From: Pedobacter alluvionis
GTDB taxonomy: Bacteria > Bacteroidota > Bacteroidia > Sphingobacteriales > Sphingobacteriaceae
Assembly: GCF_003664035.1 (NCBI RefSeq)
Contig: NZ_RCCK01000010.1
Coordinates: 558,001-622,000 of the forward strand
DNA: 64,000 bases
Reading direction: 5' to 3'
Each line of letters begins with the position of its first letter. The first letter of the stretch is position 1. A program made the position numbers and the translations under genes. This document shows positions 15,189-25,209 of the stretch, piece after piece. The notes below the pieces were generated by a model, which had not been told where the DNA came from, searched no databases, and was given only the letters and a program-made list of their open reading frames with translations.

Positions 15189-16541
15189 TCAACCTTTCAA
15201 AATCTTCACTTTCTCCGCATCAAATTCTTCCTGCGATAAAATTCCGGCGTCTAATAACTCTTTTAAATCTAACAAGGCCTGTTTTTTTGCAGCTATATCA
15301 TTTTTTGGAGCTTCAGCAGTGTTTTCTGTTGATGCTGTGCTTGCAGTCTGAACACTTGAATTAGCCGCAGGGCCGTATTTCAATAGCAGTTCGGTGATTT
15401 CATTAAAGCCTTTAATATTCGAATAATCAATTGCCTTTTGCTCTTTCACATTCACAATGGAGGGATCTGCAGATTGTTCTAGTAAAAATTTAACCACATC
15501 TTTTTTACCGTTTGCTGCGGCATAATGTAAAGCTGTGTTTCCGCTTTCATCCTGAATATTCACATTAGCACCTTTTTCTAATAATAACTTTAACATGCTT
15601 AAATGCCCGCTTTTGGCCGCAACATGCAGCATGCTCTCACCACCATAATTATAATTATTATCGAAAGAGAAACTGGCCGAAATGGAAATGTTATTGGCGG
15701 TTTCTACCCACTCAAGGTACGAATACATTGAATCATCATTACCTGAAAGTGGTTTGGCATAATTTACATCCACACCATTGGCCAAAAACAAATCGACAAT
15801 TTCTTTCTGGTTATTGGCACAGGCATACCAGATTGGCGATAATCCATTTTTTGAAGAGACAAATACATCTGCTCCTTTTTCTACCAGGATTTTGGTGAGC
15901 ATCCGGTTGGCATCATAACAGGCAAGCAATAGTGCCGATTCGCCATCGTGGTTAACATGGTTGATGTTTGCACCTTTATCGAGGATCAATTCAACCATCG
16001 GTGTATTTTTAGATTTAACTGCAAAAATTACCGGCGAATCTCCATGTTTATTTGTTGTATTGATGTTGGCGCCAAATTCCAGTAGTTTCTGAACCACTTC
16101 TTTATTTCTCCAGGCAGATGCGATGAGTAGGGGAGTTTCTGCTTCGTTATTTTCACTGTCAACATCCAGGCCTTTATCAAGCAGCTTTTCCAAAACCTCA
16201 ATCTGCCCGTTTTGAGCAGTTAAATGCAGCAGACTATTACCTTTAAGGTCTTTGATATCGACCCTTGCACCTTTATTTAACAGATATAGCGCCGTTTGTT
16301 TCTGTTTTTGAAGGCAGGCAAAATAAAAGGGTGTTTCGCCATCATGGTCCTCATAGTCTAAATCTGCACCGCGGTCGATTAAAATTTTTACCAGGTCTAA
16401 ATATCCATGATGTGCAGCGTAGTGCAGTGCTGTTCGGCCTTTTTCATCCGTATAACCTACTTCTACTTCATTATTGGCCAATAAAAGTTCAGCTATTTTC
16501 CGTTTGCCGCTTTCGCATGCAATTATAAATGACATCGACAT
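15189..16541 (-). CDS. Ankyrin-repeat protein with C-terminal SHOCT domain
   Basis: A 450-residue cytosolic-looking protein. About eleven ankyrin repeats fill residues 5-395. They include GRTALHYAAHHGYLDLVKIL, GNSLLHLTAQNGQIEVLEKL, GDSPVIFAVKSKNTPMVELI and GNTALHYAAANGKKDVVKFL. One insertion near residues 265-300 (SMYSYLEWVETANNISISAS) interrupts the array. A low-complexity linker leads to a SHOCT-type helix pair (LLDLKELLDAGILSQEEFDAEK) at the C-terminus. It has no signal peptide. It follows the second ankyrin gene by three bases, so the pair is one operon. Ankyrin arrays bind proteins; the partner is unknown. Confidence 0.9.
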   Translation of the reverse strand: MSMSFIIACESGKRKIAELLLANNEVEVGYTDEKGRTALHYAAHHGYLDLVKILIDRGADLDYEDHDGETPFYFACLQKQKQTALYLLNKGARVDIKDLKGNSLLHLTAQNGQIEVLEKLLDKGLDVDSENNEAETPLLIASAWRNKEVVQKLLEFGANINTTNKHGDSPVIFAVKSKNTPMVELILDKGANINHVNHDGESALLLACYDANRMLTKILVEKGADVFVSSKNGLSPIWYACANNQKEIVDLFLANGVDVNYAKPLSGNDDSMYSYLEWVETANNISISASFSFDNNYNYGGESMLHVAAKSGHLSMLKLLLEKGANVNIQDESGNTALHYAAANGKKDVVKFLLEQSADPSIVNVKEQKAIDYSNIKGFNEITELLLKYGPAANSSVQTASTASTENTAEAPKNDIAAKKQALLDLKELLDAGILSQEEFDAEKVKILKG

Positions 16542-16544
16542 ATA

Positions 16545-17747
16545 TTAAGATTGTTTCATGAGCAGTTCAACAGTTTTTATTTTCAGGTTATCATCCGAGG
16601 CCAGCATTAAAGCCGTTTGGTCCTTATCGTTGCTTAAAGTAATATCTGCTCCGTTTTCGATCAGGAGTTTCACTTTACGATAGGTTTCTTTTGCCTTTTC
16701 AGCTTCGTGATTTACGTTATAGGCGCAAACTTTATGTAACAGGGTATTTCCCTGATCATCCGTTCTGTTGATATCTACCTGTCCACTTTCCAGTACTGCT
16801 TCTAAAATATTGGCCTGTTTTTCAGCAATTACATCTAATGGAGTTTTATTTGCGCTGTACCAGGTACTGTTTTGATATAAATCGGCACCATCGTCAATCA
16901 GTTTTTTAAGGAAGTTGATGCTACTTTCACTATTCGACATCATGCGTACATATTCGAAGAGCAAAGTTTCTCCTTTTTTACTTATCTGATCAAATGCCGG
17001 GGAGTCAAAAGTGCGGAGCGTGTCGTAAATGTTTTCACTTTGCGCATGTGCCACTGCATAAAAGAAAGCTGAATTTCCCTCCTGGTCAGTCTGGTTTGGA
17101 TCTGCACCATTTTCAAGCAAGTGTGCGATTAAATTTTTCTTGTTAAATTTTATTGCGGTAATTAAAGGCGTTTCCTGTACAATATTGCCTTCGTTAATAT
17201 CAACGCCTTCATTAACAAGAATATCGATATATCCTTTGAGTAATTCGCTGGTCTGCTCGTCGTTCAGATTGTATCTGCGGAAATTGCTTTTTACTACCTG
17301 ATGGATGTAGTTTTCTTCGGCATTGTTTTTAAAATTAGTCGTGCATCCGGCATCGATACAGGCTTTTATTACGCCTAAACCAACTCCATTTTCGAAGAGA
17401 TAGCTCAATAAAGTTTTTGCATTTACTTCATCGTTCAGGTTATCAAATTGTCCAATAAATTCGTTGAAGAAAGCAATGTCTTCATCTTCGTTCCCCAAAT
17501 TGCGTACGATACTCTGAAAAATACTTTTATCAAAATTGTCGAATTCATAAACATCGGTTTCGATGGTTTTATCCTTCACCATCATGTTTAGGATTTCGTA
17601 TTGTTTTTCTTTGATGAGGTTGTCGAAAATTGATGATTTCTGATGATCCTGGAGGTTTTTGGAGAGTTTTTCGCCGTTTTGCATTAAGCTTTTGGCTTCG
17701 TCAAATTTTCGGACATTTAACTGTTGATCTAAGGTAGTTTCGGTCAT
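16545..17747 (-). CDS. Ankyrin-repeat protein
   Basis: A protein of about 400 residues. The first 150 residues are an alpha-helical, charged region without clear repeats (LNVRKFDEAKSLMQNGEKLS, DNLIKEKQYEILNMMV). Degenerate ankyrin repeats then follow, for example ETPLITAIKFNKKNLIAHLL, GNSAFFYAVAHAQ and GNTLLHKVCAYNVNHEAEKA. I chose the ATG at 17747 (MTETTLDQQ); the frame extends to 17789 but that adds a non-family-like stretch. It lies three bases upstream of the other ankyrin gene. Its helical head differs from the downstream partner, so the two may form a complex. Confidence 0.85.
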   Translation of the reverse strand: MTETTLDQQLNVRKFDEAKSLMQNGEKLSKNLQDHQKSSIFDNLIKEKQYEILNMMVKDKTIETDVYEFDNFDKSIFQSIVRNLGNEDEDIAFFNEFIGQFDNLNDEVNAKTLLSYLFENGVGLGVIKACIDAGCTTNFKNNAEENYIHQVVKSNFRRYNLNDEQTSELLKGYIDILVNEGVDINEGNIVQETPLITAIKFNKKNLIAHLLENGADPNQTDQEGNSAFFYAVAHAQSENIYDTLRTFDSPAFDQISKKGETLLFEYVRMMSNSESSINFLKKLIDDGADLYQNSTWYSANKTPLDVIAEKQANILEAVLESGQVDINRTDDQGNTLLHKVCAYNVNHEAEKAKETYRKVKLLIENGADITLSNDKDQTALMLASDDNLKIKTVELLMKQS

Positions 17748-17883
17748 TTCAATTAAAAATTTTAAAATAGATAGATATATTTGCTTCACGCTACAAAAGT
17801 TTAGCCAAATAATTTGCGTGATCTAAAACTATCGGGAATGTTGCAGTGAATCAGAATGATAAAGAATGTCTTGTTAGTCGCTT

Positions 17884-18120
17884 ATTTTTTGGAAAGCAAT
17901 TGAAGTGTTCTATAGGTTAATTGCTTCCTGCTCTACCTGCTGCCATGAAAAATGGCATTCGTTCGATCAGGTTTAGTTGGGTAGTTTTCTGCTACTATGC
18001 TAATTTTCCGTGCCACAGTCCTAAGTTTCTAGCCCTGATCGGAGCGGGCATCCCGATTTTTCCATCGGGATAAAGCGGAGAGCAGGACTACCTTTAAAAA
18101 TAGCGAACGACATTGCGCTC
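17884..18120 (-). repeat. Structured dispersed element, copy D
   Basis: Read on the minus strand it begins GAGCGCAATG and ends near 'ttgctttcc'. Pairings are visible. CCTGCTC near the 5' end pairs with GAGCAGG near the 3' end. ATCCCGAT pairs with ATCGGGAT. CGATCAGG pairs with CCTGATCG. TGCCATTTTTCATGGCA is a hairpin. The same order of stems occurs in the other copies. No open frame is conserved. Confidence 0.8.
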
Positions 18121-18162
18121 AAAGAATAACTGGCAAGCTTAATATAATATTGATAGTTTGTT

Positions 18163-18402
18163 TATTTTCAGGAAAGCAATTTTAGTATTGCATAGGTTAA
18201 TTTCTTCCTGCTCTACCTTCTGCCACGAAAAATGGCATTCGTTCGATCAGGTTTAGTTTGGCTCTTCTCTGCTACTATGCCGGTTTTCCGTGTCAAAGGC
18301 CTAAGTTTCTAGCCCTGATCGGAGCGAGCATTCCGATTTTTTCCATCGGGATAAAGCGGAGAGCAGGACTAACTTTAAATATGGAGAATGACATTGCGCT
18401 CC
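18163..18402 (-). repeat. Structured dispersed element, copy E
   Basis: Tandem neighbour of copy D, about 285 bases away and in the same orientation. It keeps the outer CCTGCTC/GAGCAGG stem, the GATCAGG/CCTGATC stem and the TGCCATTTTTCGTGGCA hairpin. The ATCCCGAT hairpin is weakened by one change (ATCGGAAT). Sequence differences from copies A and B are spread across loops and stems. Confidence 0.8.
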
Positions 18403-18565
18403 AAAACAAAATTTAGTCATTAATGTTTTACTTGTCATCTGCAAAATAACGGTACATCCAAACCAGAAATAACATTGCGATGTTCCTTAATTCATTCGAT
18501 TATTTTATCTTTAGGCGATTTTAAAAAGATCGGTTTACAAAGCCATAAACCGATCGGATCATTAA

Positions 18566-20809
<2,244 letters not shown>

Positions 20810-20812
20810 GCT

Positions 20813-20857
20813 GAGTTGTCAACTTTAATATGCTTCTAGCATGGAAGTTGACAATTC
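20813..20857. repeat. GTTGTCAAC palindrome, copy 1
   Basis: Arms GAGTTGTCAACTT (20813-20825) and AAGTTGACAATTC (20845-20857) surround a variable loop. Copies 2 and 3 lie at 20904-20948 and 55383-55429 with the same arms but different loops. Confidence 0.7.
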
Positions 20858-20868
20858 TTGAAATATTT

Positions 20869-20902
20869 AGCGTCCTGATTTAAAAATTGGGGCGCTTTTT
20901 TA
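20869..20902 (+). terminator. Rho-independent terminator of icd
   Basis: AGCGTCC pairs with GGGGCGCT across an AT-rich loop (one bulge), and a run of six Ts follows. It lies 60 bases after the icd stop. Confidence 0.7.
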
Positions 20903-20903
20903 T

Positions 20904-20948
20904 GAGTTGTCAACTTTAATGTGCTCCTGTTACGGAAGCTGACAACTC
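20904..20948. repeat. GTTGTCAAC palindrome, copy 2
   Basis: Arms GAGTTGTCAACTT (20904-20916) and AAGCTGACAACTC (20936-20948). The left arm is identical to copy 1; the loop differs. It lies directly after the terminator T-run. Confidence 0.7.
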
Positions 20949-21193
20949 TTTAATACCCATTTCTGTCTTTACGACACTATCTATTGGAGAATGGGTCTAT
21001 TACTTCAGGCGATCTTGAGCCTCTATTAACCGACAGTTACAAATCACATTTTCCATGCGTGAGGATTTGCTTGTATAGCCCGACGCTTGCGCAGCTTGGA
21101 GCACGCCCAGATAATAACAAAATTCTTTTACTAAAGAAAAACCTTATCTACACGGCTTTGTTATAACACTATAAATTAAAGGAGACCCACACC

Positions 21194-21601
21194 ATGGCAA
21201 TTAACGAAAATAAAGGATCGCAGGATAAAATACATAGCACCACAGAAAATAGCGAAATCAACAAAGAAAATTTATCTTACGATAAAAATAAAGAGAGTTA
21301 CGAACTCGATGTAAAGGGGACTGACAGCGAATATGATCACCCGATGGGATATGAAACTGTAGCTGCCGGTGCAAAAGATGATGATTCTACTTACGATGAG
21401 GCTAACCCTTATATTGGTGATGAATATGCCAGAGATGAAGATATAGCAAACGATGAGCTGGAAGAATTGGGAATGCATGTAGATAACGGAGAAAGTGTTA
21501 AACTAAGTCCTGAAGATGAAATTCTTGCCCGTACACCAGAGGATAACCGCGATGATTTAGACGAAGAAGGTTACCCAATTAATGATGAGAAAGAAAAATA
21601 G
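21194..21601 (+). CDS. Acidic, probably disordered protein
   Basis: A 135-residue protein very rich in Asp, Glu, Asn and Tyr, with almost no hydrophobic core. It ends DLDEEGYPINDEKEK. No signal peptide, helix or domain is visible, so it is probably intrinsically disordered and cytosolic. A strong ribosome-binding site (AAAGGAGA, 21178-21185) supports the ATG at 21194 and suggests high expression, unusual in this genome where most starts have weak sites. Such acidic proteins accompany stress or desiccation responses in some bacteria; that is a guess. A hairpin (21653-21690) follows. Confidence 0.75.
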   Translation: MAINENKGSQDKIHSTTENSEINKENLSYDKNKESYELDVKGTDSEYDHPMGYETVAAGAKDDDSTYDEANPYIGDEYARDEDIANDELEELGMHVDNGESVKLSPEDEILARTPEDNRDDLDEEGYPINDEKEK

Positions 21602-21652
21602 TCAGGAGATCACGTTGGTAAGATACTGATTTGACGAAACAACCATAAATAG

Positions 21653-21690
21653 AAAAGCAGGGTTATACTAAAAGTGTGATCCTGCTTTTT
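21653..21690. terminator. Bidirectional terminator between the acidic-protein gene and dnaX
   Basis: AAAAGCAGG...TATAC pairs with GTGTG...CCTGCTTTTT, giving a stem of about 12 pairs with one mismatch and a U-tract in the plus direction. The two flanking genes converge here. Confidence 0.65.
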
Positions 21691-21715
21691 GCTTTGGTTA
21701 AAAAACTATTCATAT

Positions 21716-23539
21716 TTACGGATTAATATCTAAATTAAACCTCCGGCGTAATTCGTCCAGCTTTGGATTTTTGTTTACGAGATAATCGTACTTTTCGCGA
21801 TTTCCGTAGAGCCTGTTTTCTATCTTGCGCTCCATTAACTTATAAGTAACCTCAACACCAAAGTTTCTAAGCTCGTTCCGTAAAAAATTTAAAAGTTCAA
21901 CAGACTCTTGTTGTACAAGATGCTCCTGCGTTTTACTCTCTACCGAAATCTCGATTAGCTGAGGACTTAAAAGTGTAGGGGCAAAATTGTTTAAGATGGT
22001 AAAAAGATTAATCCGGTCAGTGGCTTTCATCTTTTGGGTAAAGGCATTCCATACCTCCAGTAAACGGTCGTAACTGAATGGTTCTCTGGCATCGCCGGTA
22101 ACTTTTTTGGGTCCATCATCATCATCTCCCTGGGCTACACGTTCCAAATCATTTAACGAAGGGATGAGTGTACTGATTGCGTTTGTCTTTGGAATATTGA
22201 TGCTGATGGAAGTGGTAGATGGTGGTGGACCAACCCGTGGACTTTCCTTTGGCTTTTCTGTTACTGGTATATTAGGTGAAACAGGAGCATTAACAACAGG
22301 TGCTGCAGCTTGGGCCGTATTTTCAACCTCAACTTTAGGCTTTGGGCTTTCAGCTGGCTCAGCTACGACATTAGTTTTTTTTTTATCCTGATCTACGTCA
22401 GTTGCTGTGTTATTAGGGCTTAAAGGCTGTTGAGCTAGATTGACGACCGACCTGATATGGCACATCTTAATCAGTGCCAACTCTACCTGCAAACGCTGGT
22501 TTTTAGAATTCTTGTAATTCAGATCGCAGGTATTGGCCAAATTTAATGCCGTTAATAAAAACGATAATTCTGTTTGCCTGCACTGATCAAGGTACTTTTG
22601 TTTGATATTTTCACTCACCTCCAACAATTTAATGGTAGCGGCATCTTTACCTACTAATAGGTTCCGGAAGTGACTGGCCAAACCATTGATAAAGTTGTTG
22701 CCATCAAAACCATTGTTTAGAATTTCATCGAACAGGAGCAGGGTTTGGCTAACTTCTGCAGCGGTTAGGTAAGAAGTAAGTTTGAAAAAGTAATCGTAAT
22801 CTAAAATGTTAAGGTTGTCGATTACTGCTTTATAGGTAATGTTCTTATTGGCATAACTGGCAATCTGATCAAACATTGAAAGCGCATCACGCAAACCACC
22901 ATCTGCTTTTTGAGCAATAATGTGTAAACCATCACTTTCGAAAGCAATATTTTCGCGTTGGGCAATGGTTGACAGGTGGCTGGCAATATCTTCGACCTGG
23001 ATACGGTTGAAATCAAAAATCTGGCAACGCGATAAAATAGTCGGCAGGATTTTATGTTTTTCGGTAGTGGCCAGGATAAAAATAGCATAAGAAGGCGGTT
23101 CTTCCAATGTTTTCAGAAATGCATTGAATGCACTCTGCGATAACATGTGAACCTCATCAATGATATAGATCTTATATTTTCCCGCTTGCGGCGGTATACG
23201 AACCTGCTCAATTAAGCTACGGATATCATCAACTGAGTTGTTTGAAGCCGCATCTAATTCGTGAACATTAAAGGAATGTCCGTTCTGAAAAGAAAGACAA
23301 TTGTCGCATTGACCACAAGCTTCCATATCTGCTGTAGGGTTGGTACAGTTAATGGTTTTAGCAAGGATACGTGCGCAGGTTGTTTTACCCACTCCACGAG
23401 GTCCGCAAAATAAAAATGCCTGGGCAAGCTGATTGTTTTTAATGGCGTTTTTTAACGTACCGGTAATATGCTGCTGGCCAACAACGGTTTCGAAGGTGGC
23501 TGGGCGGTATTTACGGGCAGAAACGATAAAATTTTCCAT
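21716..23539 (-). CDS. dnaX: DNA polymerase III subunits gamma and tau
   Basis: The clamp-loader ATPase of about 607 residues. Domain I has Walker A GPRGVGKT (about 46-53), zinc cysteines (C65, C75, C78, C81), the Walker B-like IIDEVHML and the sensor ATTEKHKI; domain III ends near 366. A Pro/Ala/Val-rich linker follows, then a tau-like C-terminal domain (about 465-600). ATG at 23539 is used; a GTG at 23545 would add two residues. An A10 run in the linker codons DKKKT (22375-22384) is followed by stops in both other frames, suggesting a short gamma form (see findings). It loads the beta clamp and, as tau, links the polymerases. Confidence 0.97.
   Translation of the reverse strand: MENFIVSARKYRPATFETVVGQQHITGTLKNAIKNNQLAQAFLFCGPRGVGKTTCARILAKTINCTNPTADMEACGQCDNCLSFQNGHSFNVHELDAASNNSVDDIRSLIEQVRIPPQAGKYKIYIIDEVHMLSQSAFNAFLKTLEEPPSYAIFILATTEKHKILPTILSRCQIFDFNRIQVEDIASHLSTIAQRENIAFESDGLHIIAQKADGGLRDALSMFDQIASYANKNITYKAVIDNLNILDYDYFFKLTSYLTAAEVSQTLLLFDEILNNGFDGNNFINGLASHFRNLLVGKDAATIKLLEVSENIKQKYLDQCRQTELSFLLTALNLANTCDLNYKNSKNQRLQVELALIKMCHIRSVVNLAQQPLSPNNTATDVDQDKKKTNVVAEPAESPKPKVEVENTAQAAAPVVNAPVSPNIPVTEKPKESPRVGPPPSTTSISINIPKTNAISTLIPSLNDLERVAQGDDDDGPKKVTGDAREPFSYDRLLEVWNAFTQKMKATDRINLFTILNNFAPTLLSPQLIEISVESKTQEHLVQQESVELLNFLRNELRNFGVEVTYKLMERKIENRLYGNREKYDYLVNKNPKLDELRRRFNLDINP
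22375..22384 (-). promoter_or_regulatory. dnaX: A10 slippery tract in dnaX
   Basis: The coding strand reads GAT AAA AAA AAA ACT. Loss of one A in the transcript gives KKK-L-M-S-stop. Gain of one A, or a -1 ribosomal shift, gives KKK-N-stop. The tract lies about 20 codons after domain III, where the short gamma subunit ends in bacteria that make one. Confidence 0.6.
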
Positions 23540-23675
23540 CGGCACGAAAATAGGAAAAATTTAGGTGTTGTAAGATTGAAAAGTTGGAATGTGGAAAAGT
23601 TGAAATACTGAAATGATTTGTAAAAGATTGCGTAACATTTAATGATAAAATTAATCTAATTGTAAAACTTTATAA

Positions 23676-24422
23676 ATGAGGATATTAATTTTTATTGGCG
23701 CGATAATGTTGTCTTTTGCAGGCACTTCGATGGCACAGGTTGATACTATAAATGCACAAAACCATAAATTGGTGATGAGCAATCTGAAAGAGGGAAAAAA
23801 CAGTTACCTGGTTTATATGACTGATTCTCTTGAAGCGAAACGGACTATTGGAGATATATGGGAGAGAACAACTGCTTTTAAAAAAAGAGATAAAAATGAA
23901 GTTGTAGAATTTGGTTGGAAATGGCTTCACAACGATTCACTTTTCGCCACAGTAACAAACATCTGTGACCGAAAAACAATGTCTCCAATTTGTCATTACG
24001 CCAGTTATAAACGCAGAGGCGTTTTTGCATACGATTATAAAAATGGCTTGATGCAGCCATCTGACACCGTAAAAAATAATGATGCAATCAAAAAAGGTCC
24101 GGTTAAATTAGATATTCCGATCATTTCGTGGGAGCAGGATTTAGAAACTTACCCATTATTGCCAATTAAAAAAGTTGGCCAGCAGTTTGATATTTCCTTT
24201 TTCGATCCTAACGAAAAATCAGCATCCTATCATCGTTATGAAGTGGTTGGCAAAGATAATTTGAAATTGAATGCAGATATAACAGCTAATTGCTGGCTGC
24301 TTAAAATTAATTACAGCAAAGAAAGTTATGCTATTTTCTGGTTAACCGAGAAATCAAAAGAGGTAATTAAAATGAAAGAATATTATAAAGGTAACTACCG
24401 TATAAAAGTGAAGCAATATTGA
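23676..24422 (+). CDS. Exported protein of unknown function
   Basis: A 248-residue protein with a signal peptide ending near SMAQ (residue 20). The mature part is beta-rich, with motifs such as EFGWKWLHNDSLF, CHYASYKRRGVFAYDY, LPIKKVGQQFDISFFDPNE and CWLLKINYSKESYAIFWLTEKSKEVIKM. The last segment resembles the ending of DUF3108-type periplasmic proteins, where a sugar- or lipid-linked product is measured, but I cannot assign it with certainty. It faces dnaX in the opposite direction and converges with the metallopeptidase-like gene. Start ATG at 23676. Confidence 0.75.
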   Translation: MRILIFIGAIMLSFAGTSMAQVDTINAQNHKLVMSNLKEGKNSYLVYMTDSLEAKRTIGDIWERTTAFKKRDKNEVVEFGWKWLHNDSLFATVTNICDRKTMSPICHYASYKRRGVFAYDYKNGLMQPSDTVKNNDAIKKGPVKLDIPIISWEQDLETYPLLPIKKVGQQFDISFFDPNEKSASYHRYEVVGKDNLKLNADITANCWLLKINYSKESYAIFWLTEKSKEVIKMKEYYKGNYRIKVKQY

Positions 24423-24427
24423 TTATA

Positions 24428-25186
24428 TTAATGATACAGGTTGTAAAACTGTTTATATCTTTCTTCAAACTTGTCAAAACTGCCAAAAGTTAGTTCAATC
24501 GATTTTTCGGTATCGTAGCCTTGAGTGTTAAGTTTTATTATTTTTTTAAGCAGGTCTGTTCTTTTCGATTTTATAAAAAAGTAGATCATACTATAGGCTG
24601 TGTTGTAATTGTCGTCTATACCATGCCCGTAAAACGAACCGCTATATATTTTAAAGAAATTTTTTAACCTTTCGCTGTCTTTCGAATCTATTCCTGCTTT
24701 TATGCTCTTAATTCTGCTGCTTTGCGGGTAAGCGTATAAATTCCCCTCGCTGTCAAAATCCAGCGTTTCGAAAAACTCTGCTAATCCTTCGTTTAACCAT
24801 TTGGGAGAATTTTTAAAATTAAACTGAAAAATACTGTGACTGGCCTCATGAAGTGCTACCGAAATGAAATCGCTGCTCTTGTATACAAAGGCTTCGTTAA
24901 TTGCGGCAATATAAAATCCGGCACTATTTATTGGTGCGCTGTATGTTTTTTGCGCTAACCGGTAATCTTTATTTTTTCCATAGAGGTTTATTTTTACCGG
25001 GGCGGTAATGTTTTCTCTTGTCTCAAAAATTTCGTTGCAGAACATGCGTTCGTAAGCAATCAGTTTTTCTATTTTCTTTTGCTCGTTGTCGTTTATTTTG
25101 CAATTAACCAGATTGATCTCTACATATTGGGCGTAAAGAGATAGGCTGATGATATTTGCTATTACAAGCAGGATAAATTTGTTCAT
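24428..25186 (-). CDS. Putative exported gluzincin-type metallopeptidase
   Basis: A product of about 252 residues with a signal peptide (MNKFILLVIANIISLSLYAQ). The zinc-binding motif HEASH is at about 113-117, followed by PKWLNEGLAEFFE, where Glu133 or Glu137 could be the third ligand. This is the pattern of M1-like or DUF1570-type peptidases, located in the periplasm or outer membrane. An alternative GTG start at 25213 overlaps the stop of the upstream thioredoxin gene by four bases (GTGA), so the two genes are almost surely cotranslated. Substrate unknown. The HEXXH motif is common, so activity is not proven. Confidence 0.75.
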   Translation of the reverse strand: MNKFILLVIANIISLSLYAQYVEINLVNCKINDNEQKKIEKLIAYERMFCNEIFETRENITAPVKINLYGKNKDYRLAQKTYSAPINSAGFYIAAINEAFVYKSSDFISVALHEASHSIFQFNFKNSPKWLNEGLAEFFETLDFDSEGNLYAYPQSSRIKSIKAGIDSKDSERLKNFFKIYSGSFYGHGIDDNYNTAYSMIYFFIKSKRTDLLKKIIKLNTQGYDTEKSIELTFGSFDKFEERYKQFYNLYH

Positions 25187-25209
25187 GTTCACCGTCTTAA
25201 GCCTCTTTA

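Larger units (their letters stand above)
20810..21193. other. Intergenic region with two palindromes and a terminator
   Basis: It holds two copies of the GTTGTCAAC palindrome (20813-20857 and 20904-20948) and the icd terminator between them. The 60-codon frame at 20984-21166 is low-complexity and lacks family resemblance, so I do not call it a gene. Bases 21178-21189 carry the strong AAAGGAGA ribosome-binding site of the next gene. Confidence 0.6.

Noticed and set aside
20984..21166. Plus-strand open frame of 60 codons downstream of icd
   Set aside because: No ribosome-binding site, no family resemblance, and it lies in the gap between the terminator and the next promoter region.
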